Assembly: GCA_903924185.1 (NCBI GenBank)
Contig: CAIYAN010000378.1
Coordinates: 1-7,841, forward strand
Reading direction: 5' to 3'
DNA: 7,841 nucleotides
Origin: an uncultured Opitutia bacterium
GTDB taxonomy: Bacteria; Verrucomicrobiota; Verrucomicrobiia; Opitutales; UBA953
The translations under genes were made by a program, and so were the position numbers. Below are positions 1-6,390 of the stretch, in pieces. Position 1 is the first letter of the stretch. Each line of letters starts with the position of its first letter. The notes under the pieces are model-generated. The model saw nothing but the letters and a program-made list of their open reading frames with translations, did no database searches and was not told where the DNA came from.

Positions 1-1
1 G

Positions 2-166
2 AATACCGTCCAAAAGGTCAACCTACGGGACAAGAGCGCCAATAACCTGCTCAGCCTCGGGGTCTACACCTTCGATGCCTCCCATCCTGCCAGCGTAACG
101 ATCGGCAACCAAGACACCGACGGGTATGTCGTGATTGACGCGGTGAATTGGGTTCCGAAGCCCTAA
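2..166 (+). CDS. 3' end of a gene with a golvesin/xanthan-lyase-like C-terminal domain (partial)
   Basis: An open frame enters from the left edge and gives 54 residues before TAA at 164-166. The visible pattern is a short hydrophobic stretch (LLSLGVYTF), then a strand ending in VTIGNQDTDGYVVIDAVNW. This resembles the end of the golvesin/xanthan-lyase C-terminal beta-sandwich, whose hallmark is 'LG.Y.F ... V.I.N..TDGYV..DAV..'. In Planctomycetota and Verrucomicrobiota that domain often sits at the C-terminus of secreted FAD-dependent oxidoreductases or other carbohydrate-active proteins. The catalytic part lies outside the window, so the enzyme cannot be named. The gene ends 117 bases before the next start, so it may belong to a separate transcript. 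The reading frame is secure; the domain call is by pattern recognition only. Confidence 0.6.
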   Translation, partial: NTVQKVNLRDKSANNLLSLGVYTFDASHPASVTIGNQDTDGYVVIDAVNWVPKP

Positions 167-269
167 ACCTCAGCCGTGAGGGATAGCCGGGCTTATGGAG
201 GGTTAGACCCGCGCTTTTGACCCTGCGAGTTGCCATTGGCATTGAAACAACCCCTCAACAAGGTTGTCT

Positions 270-275
270 TATAAA
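270..275 (+). promoter_or_regulatory. Possible -10 box (TATAAA) close to the 284 start
   Basis: TATAAA lies 8 bases before the ATG at 284, in the only AT-rich patch of the 117-base gap (167-283). If it is a sigma-70-type -10 element, transcription would start at or within a base or two of the ATG, giving a leaderless or nearly leaderless mRNA. That would fit the absence of a Shine-Dalgarno sequence. Support is weak: the nearest -35-like hexamer, TTGAAA at 242-247, is 22 bases upstream, which is longer than the usual 16-18. The rest of the gap shows only short 4-5 bp inverted repeats and no clear terminator. Confidence 0.3.
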
Positions 276-283
276 ACTCAGCC

Positions 284-3200
284 ATGTTGCCTCACCTGCG
301 CCCCCTTTGTCTTATCGCCGTTACCGTCCTCGGCCTGCCCACCCTGTTCGCCGCGGACCAAGCCGATGACACCGTCCGCTTCAACCGGGACATCCGTCCG
401 ATCATGTCGGACACCTGCTTCCACTGCCACGGCTTCGATGCGAAGTCACGTAAGGCTGACCTCCGCCTCGACATCCGCGAATTCGCCCTGAAGGCGGGCA
501 AGAGTGGGGAGATCGCCATCGTCCCGGGCAAGCCCGAGGCATCAGAAATCATCAAACGCATCTTCACGAAGGACGAAGACGACCTCATGCCGGCAAAAGA
601 GTCGCACAAGACCCTGACGCCGGAACAGAAGGAACTCTTTCGACGCTGGGTCAAGCAAGGTGCCCTTTACGAAGATCACTGGGCCTATACTCCCTTGGCC
701 CCGGTGGCTGTTCCGCCGATGCCTGCTGGCGGACGCAACCCGATCGACGCTTTTATCGGAAAGAAGTTGGCCGAGAAGAAAATCGCTCCTTCCACGGAAG
801 CGCCGAAAGAAAAGCTCCTTCGTCGCGTCACACTCGACCTCACTGGTCTGCCACCGACCCCCGAAGAACTCACGGCCTTCCTCGCTGACCAATCGCCCAA
901 CGCCTACGAAAAGCAGGTCGACCGCCTGCTTGCCTCGCCGCATTATGGTGAACGCATGTCCGTCTGGTGGCTGGATATCGCGCGCTTCGCAGACACCGTT
1001 GGCTTCCACGGTGACCAGAACCAACGCATTTTCCCTTACCGCGATTATGTGATTAACGCTTTCAATAGGAATAAGCCCTTCGACGCCTTCACGCGTGAGC
1101 AGTTAGCGGGCGACCTCCTACCCAATGCGACGGAAGAACAGAAAGTCGCCTCCGGGTATAACCGCCTCAACATGATGACCCGCGAAGGCGGTGCCCAACC
1201 GAAGGAATACCTGGCTAAGTATGGTGCCGAGCGCGTCCGCTCCGTTTCGGCCGCTTGGCTAGGCTCCACGTTCGGCTGCGCTGAATGCCATGACCATAAA
1301 TTTGACCCGATCAAGGCAGCCGACTTCTACACCCTCCAGTCTTTCTTTGCCGACGTGAAGCAATGGGGAGTCTACGCCGATTATTCCTACACCCCGGAGC
1401 CGGAGCTCAAGGGCGTGAACAACGATTCGCCCTTCCCGCCTGAAATCAAAACCACAAGCCCGTACCTGCAAAAGCAGGATACCCGCGCCCGACGTGAAAT
1501 CGCGGACTTTGCCCAAGCGAAGACTGACCCCTCGAAAGTTACCGCCTGGGCAAAGTCACTCCAACCCTTCGCCCAAAAGAACACCGACGGGTGGTTGAAG
1601 CCTGCCGGCAGCTTTGAAATCCATAAGGCCGCGGTAGCCGCCACGCCGGCGAAGAAAGGGGCTAAGGTTGCCCCGGCCCCAAGTGCTGGAACCGTCGTTG
1701 AATCCTCACTGCAAACGCTGGCGGCGGGACAGCCCATCGCCCTGAAGAAAGCCCTCGCTAAAGGCGAAGACCTCGTCGTCGCCCTTAAGCCCGGCGCTCT
1801 CCGAGTTGCCGCCGTGCGTCTCTCCTTACCGGAAGCTAAAGCCGGCACCCGTAGCAGCCTCACCGTTGGTTTCACTGTCCGTAATGCGGCCGGCAAGGAG
1901 CGCAAACTCACGGCTGGCTTCGCTGATACTGCCACGCACGACGTCAAATATTCAGGCGGCGCCGAGATTCTGGGCATCGGCAATACTTGGGCGTTAACGG
2001 TGCCCGCAACTGGCACCGCCTCCGCCGTCTGGCTCCTGGACACGCCTGTCGACCTGGCTGAAGGCGACGCCCTGCTGATCGCCATCGACGGAGCTAACAC
2101 TCAGCCTATTCAGGTTTCGGTCACACCCTTTGGTGGCTACGACCCACTGACCGTCGGGGCCCTCCCGCGGACGCCCGCCGATCAAGCCGTCGCCTACCTA
2201 TGCTCCGTCCAGCCGGCACGCCCCGACTTTGACCAAATCAAGGTGATGGCAGCTAAGCTCCGCGACTATCGCCGCGGAGAGGCCTGGTCACTCGTGACCG
2301 AAGCGCGTGCACCCATCACGGTGCGTATCCTACCACGCGGCAACTTCCTCGACACCACGGGACCCGTAGTCTTACCCGCCACCCCTTCGTTCCTGCCCGG
2401 CTACCGCCAGAGCACCGAACAAAAGCGCCTCTCCCGCCTCGACCTCGCGAATTGGCTGACCTCGAAGGAAAATCCCATCACCGCCCGCACCTTCACGAAT
2501 CGCCTGTGGCAGATCTTCCATGGCAGCGGCCTCTCCGCCAACCTTGATGACCTCGGCTCGCAGGGCGAACCCCCGAGCCACCCGGAATTGCTCGACTGGC
2601 TAGCCGTGGAATTCCGCGACCATGGTTGGGATGTGAAACGGATGGCCCGCCTGATGGTGACCAGCCGCACCTACCGTCAAAACAGCAGCCTACGCCCTGA
2701 GCTCAAGGAGATCGACCCAAACAACCGGTGGCTGGCTTCGCAGAACCCGCGCCGACTCGACGCTGAATTTATCCGCGACAACGCCTTGGCCATCGCCGGC
2801 CTGCTAAATGCCGAGGACATCGGCGGGCCCAGCGTGAAACCCTACCAGCCCGAAGGCTACTACGAGCCATTGCAGTTCCCCAACCGATCCTACGCGGCGA
2901 GCAAGGATGCGGAACAATGGCGGCGCGGCCTCTACATGCACTGGCAGCGGATGTTCCTGCACCCGATGTTGGTCAACTTCGATGCCCCCGCCCGCGATGA
3001 GTGCGTGGCCCTCCGCAGCTACAGCAACACTCCGCAACAGGCCCTCACGCTGCTGAACGACCCGACATTTGTCGAAGCCGCCCGCGTCCTCGCGACCCGC
3101 CTGCTCGCCAAGCCCACGACCGAAGACCGGCTGAACGCGGCCTTCATCTTGGCCGTCGGCCGCCAGATTAAAGTCTCGGAACGCACCTCGCTCGAGAAAC

Positions 3201-3367
3201 TCATCGCGGACCAGAAAGCCTACTATACGGCCAACCCCGCGGAAGCGACCAAGCTCCTGAAGGTTGGCCTCTCGCCGCCACCGACGGACGACCCAGCGAC
3301 GCTCGCCGCCTGGACGCAGGCCTGCCGCGTGCTCCTCAACTCCCACGAAGTCATCACACGCTACTAA
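284..3367 (+). CDS. Exported PSCyt1-DUF1549-DUF1553 protein (planctomycete-type cytochrome c domain)
   Basis: The protein has 1027 residues. Residues 1-23 form a Sec-type signal peptide with likely cleavage near LFA/AD. The PSCyt1 cytochrome-like domain spans about 31-125, with a haem-binding CxxCH at C45-C48-H49. DUF1549 spans about 152-360 and carries a second CxxCH (C332, C335, H336) in the family-typical CAECHDHKFDP segment. Residues about 430-625 are an insert predicted rich in beta strands, preceded by a low-complexity A/P/K linker near 450-470. DUF1553 follows from about 719 to the C-terminus, with the typical motifs DAPARDEC (900-907) and NTPQQALTLLND. The length fits the family. The protein is expected in the periplasm; the family is linked to polysaccharide degradation by gene context, but its reaction is unknown. 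The start is chosen because the signal peptide begins there, and no Shine-Dalgarno precedes it. The next gene, a DUF1501 protein, starts 3 bases after the stop; this pairing is the usual one for the family. Confidence 0.95.
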   Translation: MLPHLRPLCLIAVTVLGLPTLFAADQADDTVRFNRDIRPIMSDTCFHCHGFDAKSRKADLRLDIREFALKAGKSGEIAIVPGKPEASEIIKRIFTKDEDDLMPAKESHKTLTPEQKELFRRWVKQGALYEDHWAYTPLAPVAVPPMPAGGRNPIDAFIGKKLAEKKIAPSTEAPKEKLLRRVTLDLTGLPPTPEELTAFLADQSPNAYEKQVDRLLASPHYGERMSVWWLDIARFADTVGFHGDQNQRIFPYRDYVINAFNRNKPFDAFTREQLAGDLLPNATEEQKVASGYNRLNMMTREGGAQPKEYLAKYGAERVRSVSAAWLGSTFGCAECHDHKFDPIKAADFYTLQSFFADVKQWGVYADYSYTPEPELKGVNNDSPFPPEIKTTSPYLQKQDTRARREIADFAQAKTDPSKVTAWAKSLQPFAQKNTDGWLKPAGSFEIHKAAVAATPAKKGAKVAPAPSAGTVVESSLQTLAAGQPIALKKALAKGEDLVVALKPGALRVAAVRLSLPEAKAGTRSSLTVGFTVRNAAGKERKLTAGFADTATHDVKYSGGAEILGIGNTWALTVPATGTASAVWLLDTPVDLAEGDALLIAIDGANTQPIQVSVTPFGGYDPLTVGALPRTPADQAVAYLCSVQPARPDFDQIKVMAAKLRDYRRGEAWSLVTEARAPITVRILPRGNFLDTTGPVVLPATPSFLPGYRQSTEQKRLSRLDLANWLTSKENPITARTFTNRLWQIFHGSGLSANLDDLGSQGEPPSHPELLDWLAVEFRDHGWDVKRMARLMVTSRTYRQNSSLRPELKEIDPNNRWLASQNPRRLDAEFIRDNALAIAGLLNAEDIGGPSVKPYQPEGYYEPLQFPNRSYAASKDAEQWRRGLYMHWQRMFLHPMLVNFDAPARDECVALRSYSNTPQQALTLLNDPTFVEAARVLATRLLAKPTTEDRLNAAFILAVGRQIKVSERTSLEKLIADQKAYYTANPAEATKLLKVGLSPPPTDDPATLAAWTQACRVLLNSHEVITRY

Positions 3368-3370
3368 GCC

Positions 3371-4813
3371 ATGAACCCTTACGACCCCATTGCGCATACG
3401 CTGTCGATCAACCGACGCAGCTTCCTGACCAAGAGTGCTTATGGCCTCGGTGGCGCGGCGTTCGCCATGCTCGCCGCCCGCGGCCTCGCGGCCACCGACC
3501 CCATCACCCCCAAGGGCTGGAGCCGCGGCGTGCTGCGCTCGCCCAATTTTCCGGTCAAGGCCAAGCGGGTGATCTTCCTGTGCATGGCGGGCGGCCCTCC
3601 CCACCTGGAACTGTTCGACCCCAAGCCCGTCCTGAAGAAACTTGACGGCCAACCATTCCCGGAATCATTCACCAAGGGGCAACAGATCGCCCAGTTGCAG
3701 GGCGCAGTGCTCAAGGCCCGGGGTGGCTCATTTGACTTCAAGAAGTGGGGCAAGGCGGGCACCGAGATCACCGACATCTTCCCGCACCTCGGGAGCATCG
3801 CCGACGACCTCTGCGTGGTCCGCTCGATGAAGACCGAGCAGATCAACCACGACACGGCCCACGCCTTCTTCAATACCGGTTCAATCATCAAGGGACGCCC
3901 CTGCATGGGTTCTTGGCTCCTCTACGGACTCGGCTCCGAGACCGAAAACCTCCCAGGGTACATCGTCTTGACCTCCGCCGGCCGCACCGGCCAACAGCCC
4001 ATTTCCTCGCGCCAATGGTCGAGCGGCGTGCTCCCGAGCAAGTACCAGGGCATCCAGTTCCAATCCAAAGGCGAAGCCGTCCATTACATCGGCAACCCGC
4101 AGGGCGTCTGCCAGAGCACGCAGCGGCAAGTGGTCGACGAAATCCGACGACTGAACGGCAGTCTAGCCGAGGAGACCGTTGACCCGGAAATCGCCACCCG
4201 CGTCGCCCAGTACGAGATGGCCTTCAAGATGCAGACCAGCGTCCCGGAGCTACTCGACTTCAAGAGCGAATCGCCCAAGACGATCGAAGCTTACGGCATC
4301 AAGGAGATCGGCGACGGCTCCTTTGCCTCCAATTGCCTCATGGCTAGGCGCTTGGCCGAACGCGGGGTGCGCATGATTCAACTCTACCACCGCGCCTGGG
4401 ACCTGCACGGCGGCCTCGACAACGGCATGAAGATGGGCGCCCAGGACGTCGACAAGGCCACCGCGGCGCTCATCAACGACCTGAAGGAGCGCGGCCTGCT
4501 CGAAGACACGCTCATCCTCTGGGGCGGGGAATTCGGCCGTACCCCGATGGGTCAGGGCTCGGGTCGCGACCACCACATCGCAGGCTACTCGGTCTTCCTC
4601 GCCGGCGGCGGCGTCAAGGCCGGCACGACCTACGGGGCAACCGATGAACTCGGCTACCACGCGGTCGAGAACGTCGTGGATGTGCATGACCTGCATGCCA
4701 CCATGCTGGCCCTCATGGGCATCGACCACCACAACCTCAGTGTGAAGTATCAGGGGCTCGATGTGCGCCTGACGGGGATCGCTGGCAAGGTGGTCAAAGG
4801 CATTATGGCCTAG
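3371..4813 (+). CDS. Tat-exported DUF1501 protein (alkaline-phosphatase/sulfatase-like fold)
   Basis: The protein has 480 residues. The N-terminus carries a twin-arginine signal (NRRSFL, R15-R16) followed by a hydrophobic stretch to about residue 41, so export as a folded, probably metal-loaded protein is likely. Family motifs appear in order: GGPPHLELFDPKP soon after the signal, NHDTAH (159-164), DLHGG (344-348), WGGEFGRTP (384-392), GRDHH (398-402) and a late DLHATMLALMGID. The conserved Asp, His and Glu residues match a metal centre as in the alkaline phosphatase/sulfatase superfamily, but no substrate has been settled for DUF1501 and the metal role is inferred. The ATG follows the upstream stop by 3 bases (TAAGCCATG) without a Shine-Dalgarno, which suggests coupled translation with its PSCyt1 partner. 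A downstream ATG would remove the Tat motif, so 3371 is preferred. Confidence 0.94.
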   Translation: MNPYDPIAHTLSINRRSFLTKSAYGLGGAAFAMLAARGLAATDPITPKGWSRGVLRSPNFPVKAKRVIFLCMAGGPPHLELFDPKPVLKKLDGQPFPESFTKGQQIAQLQGAVLKARGGSFDFKKWGKAGTEITDIFPHLGSIADDLCVVRSMKTEQINHDTAHAFFNTGSIIKGRPCMGSWLLYGLGSETENLPGYIVLTSAGRTGQQPISSRQWSSGVLPSKYQGIQFQSKGEAVHYIGNPQGVCQSTQRQVVDEIRRLNGSLAEETVDPEIATRVAQYEMAFKMQTSVPELLDFKSESPKTIEAYGIKEIGDGSFASNCLMARRLAERGVRMIQLYHRAWDLHGGLDNGMKMGAQDVDKATAALINDLKERGLLEDTLILWGGEFGRTPMGQGSGRDHHIAGYSVFLAGGGVKAGTTYGATDELGYHAVENVVDVHDLHATMLALMGIDHHNLSVKYQGLDVRLTGIAGKVVKGIMA

Positions 4814-4815
4814 CC

Positions 4816-5577
4816 ATGCCACTCCGCCCGATCCCGACTGACGTCAGCCCGTCCCGCGACGAGTTGGGCCGCCGCGCCGCCGCCCATGTGGTGAAGCTAT
4901 TGCAGGGAATCTTAACGACCCAACCGCGCGCCCGCGTAGTCTTCGCCTGCGCTCCTTCGCAGAATGAGTTCCTAGCCGCGCTCATCACTCAAAGCCAAAG
5001 TGTCATCGACTGGTCGCACATCGACGGCTTCCATATGGACGAGTATATCGGACTCCGCGCGCATCATCCCGCCAGTTTCCGTACCTACCTACGGCAACAC
5101 TTCCTCGACCACGTCACCCTCGGTAGCTTCGCTGAAATCCACGCCGAAGCCTTGGACCCCGAAGCAGAAGCGACCCGCTATGCTAGCCTACTCTCCGCCG
5201 CGCCCATTGATCTCATCTGCTTAGGCATTGGGGAGAACGGTCACATTGCATTCAACGACCCACCCGTCGCGGACTTCGACGACCCGCAACTTGTGAAGGT
5301 CGTCCAACTCGACCATGCCTGCCGGCAGCAACAACTGAATGATGGCTGCTTTGCAACCTTGGCGGATGTTCCTAAGCAAGCGTTAAGCCTCACGATACCG
5401 GTCTTCCGGCAAGCCCAGCACCTGAGCGTCGTCGTTCCAGGCATGCGCAAAGCCCAAGCCGTGGCCGCCGCTTGCCTCGGCCCGCTGACCACGAAGTGTC
5501 CCGCCTCAATCCTGCGGATGCATCCGAGCGTTCGGCTGTTCTTGGACGAGTTTGCGGCCCTACAGCTGACCGCCTAG
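4816..5577 (+). CDS. NagB-like glucosamine-6-phosphate deaminase/isomerase paralogue
   Basis: The protein has 253 residues and no signal peptide, so it should be cytoplasmic. Proteins of this family convert glucosamine 6-phosphate to fructose 6-phosphate and ammonia, or open sugar-phosphate lactones (6-phosphogluconolactonase relatives). Visible motifs are GFHMDEY (M74, D75), matching the catalytic Asp72 region of E. coli NagB, and LGIGENGHIAFNDPP (136-150). By alignment from memory, N141, H143 and D148 fall on E. coli D141, H143 and E148. The histidine is kept, Asn at 141 is also seen in Bacillus-type enzymes, and Asp at 148 is a conservative change. The C-terminal VPGMRKAQAV and CPASILRMHP segments fit the deaminase rather than the lactonase. 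It is slightly shorter than E. coli NagB (266 residues). The ATG is 2 bases after the DUF1501 stop, so it is almost surely co-transcribed. The symbol nagB is withheld because a variant substrate is possible. Confidence 0.88.
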   Translation: MPLRPIPTDVSPSRDELGRRAAAHVVKLLQGILTTQPRARVVFACAPSQNEFLAALITQSQSVIDWSHIDGFHMDEYIGLRAHHPASFRTYLRQHFLDHVTLGSFAEIHAEALDPEAEATRYASLLSAAPIDLICLGIGENGHIAFNDPPVADFDDPQLVKVVQLDHACRQQQLNDGCFATLADVPKQALSLTIPVFRQAQHLSVVVPGMRKAQAVAAACLGPLTTKCPASILRMHPSVRLFLDEFAALQLTA

Positions 5578-5653
5578 GCGAGGACGAAGTTATACAAGGC
5601 ATAGCCGTCATTTATTTGATGCGCTCCGCCCCTCTTTAGCCTTCTCATGAGTC

Positions 5654-5675
5654 GGGCTTGGGCTAACTTCAGCCC
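5654..5675 (+). promoter_or_regulatory. Small hairpin abutting the start codon of the 5676 gene
   Basis: GGGCT at 5660-5664 can pair with AGCCC at 5671-5675 around a 6-base loop, and the 3' arm ends directly before the ATG at 5676. A second copy of GGGCT at 5654-5658 could pair with the same arm instead, so two alternative hairpins are possible. Such a structure would sit in the ribosome footprint. The stem is only 5 bp and has no run of T after it, so it is not a good terminator. It may be chance in GC-rich DNA. The rest of the 98-base gap (5578-5675) holds no gene. Confidence 0.3.
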
Positions 5676-6371
5676 ATGTCCCCACGTACCCTCCTCCCTC
5701 TCTGGGCGGCGATCTTCTCGTTCGTCCTCGCTTCCCCCTTGGCCATGGCTGCCGACGCTCCCGCCACGACCGCTCCGGCTGCTGCCGCCGCCACGCCCAG
5801 CGCCAAGGTTGAACTCTTCAATGGTAAAGACCTCACGGGTTGGACCTCCTTCCTAAAAGGCGGAACTCCCGCCGCGGAAACCTGGTCGGTCAAAGATGGC
5901 CTCTTGGCCTGCACCGGTAAGCCGAATGGCTTTCTCCGCACCGAGAAGTCCTACAAGCAATATAAGTTCACGGTCGAATGGCGCTTCACCAAACCCGGCA
6001 ACACCGGTGTCGTCGTTCACATGACCGCTCCCGACGCCATCTGGCCGAAGAGCATCGAGTGTCAGGGTATGAACAAAAACCAGGGTGACTTCTATTTCTG
6101 GTCCGGCGCTACTTCCAAGGAAGGCGTCGCCATGAAAGCCAAGGACGGCACCATCCGTGGCTACCGTATCGGCAAGCAGCTCGACGCGGAGAAACCAGCG
6201 GGCGAATGGAATACCTTCACCACGATCTGCGATAAGGATACCGTGACCATCCTCGTGAACGGCAAGGAAGTGAACAAGGCCACCGGCACGAACCTCTCCG
6301 AAGGCTTCATTGGTCTACAATCCGAAGGCGGCGCCTTCGAAGTGAAACGCTGCACCCTCGAGCCGCTCTAA
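5676..6371 (+). CDS. Exported single-domain DUF1080 protein (3-keto-disaccharide hydrolase family)
   Basis: The protein has 231 residues. Residues 1-25 are a clear Sec signal peptide with likely cleavage after AMA. An Ala/Thr/Pro-rich linker (about 28-43) leads into one DUF1080 (PF06439) domain from about 46 to the end. It opens with the family hallmark LFNGKDLTGW (47-56) and continues through a GNTGVVVHM strand and IWPKSIE (122-128) to PAGEWNTF and a final FEVKRCTLEPL strand. The fold is a concanavalin-like beta sandwich. Some members hydrolyse glycosides whose sugar has been oxidised at C3; whether this one does is not shown. The start gives a proper signal peptide; the ATG at 5647 is in another frame. 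No Shine-Dalgarno is seen. The gene lies 98 bases after the deaminase and 19 bases before a two-domain relative. Confidence 0.93.
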   Translation: MSPRTLLPLWAAIFSFVLASPLAMAADAPATTAPAAAAATPSAKVELFNGKDLTGWTSFLKGGTPAAETWSVKDGLLACTGKPNGFLRTEKSYKQYKFTVEWRFTKPGNTGVVVHMTAPDAIWPKSIECQGMNKNQGDFYFWSGATSKEGVAMKAKDGTIRGYRIGKQLDAEKPAGEWNTFTTICDKDTVTILVNGKEVNKATGTNLSEGFIGLQSEGGAFEVKRCTLEPL

Positions 6372-6379
6372 TTCCCCTC

Positions 6380-6385
6380 TATAAA
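6380..6385 (+). promoter_or_regulatory. TATAAA box immediately upstream of the 6391 start
   Basis: TATAAA lies 5 bases before the ATG at 6391, inside the 19-base gap after the 5676 gene. It resembles the box at 270-275 (both TATAAAA, followed by TC). It could be a -10 element for a leaderless internal transcript, or simply an unstructured AT-rich ribosome landing site. No convincing -35 element is visible upstream, because that stretch is coding sequence. Confidence 0.22.
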
Positions 6386-6390
6386 ATCCT

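Noticed and set aside
168..210. Short inverted repeats after the first gene (CCTCA/TGAGG at 168-181 and GGGT/ACCC at 200-210) as a terminator
   Set aside because: The stems are only 5 and 4 bp, and the first is not followed by a T run; the second has just four Ts some bases later. This is too weak to call a rho-independent terminator.
264..491. Alternative + strand frame starting 20 bases before the PSCyt1 gene
   Set aside because: It overlaps the signal peptide and haem domain of the real gene in another frame and shows no domain; the Ser/Pro/Thr-rich translation is typical of a shifted frame.
1277..1291. Second CxxCH in the PSCyt1 protein as an unusual extra haem site
   Set aside because: The CAECHDHKFDP segment is a normal conserved part of DUF1549, so it is not a peculiarity of this gene.
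2804..3652. Long antisense open frame (282 codons) across the end of the PSCyt1 gene and the start of the DUF1501 gene
   Set aside because: It lies opposite two well-supported genes. Its translation is low-complexity, rich in G, E, R and V, with no recognisable domain, as expected from GC-rich codon bias on the opposite strand.
5572..5579. GCCTAGGC palindrome over the deaminase stop codon
   Set aside because: An 8-base palindrome is expected by chance at this length and has no partner site nearby.
5647..5856. ATG at 5647 as a start for a small upstream gene
   Set aside because: Its frame runs out of phase through the DUF1080 signal peptide and gives an arginine/serine/proline-rich shadow protein; the 5676 frame has a clear signal peptide and domain.
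5629..6380. CCCCTCT shared upstream of both DUF1080 genes (5629-5635 and 6374-6380)
   Set aside because: The match is seven bases, at different distances from the starts actually used, in C-rich DNA; no wider similarity supports a common operator.
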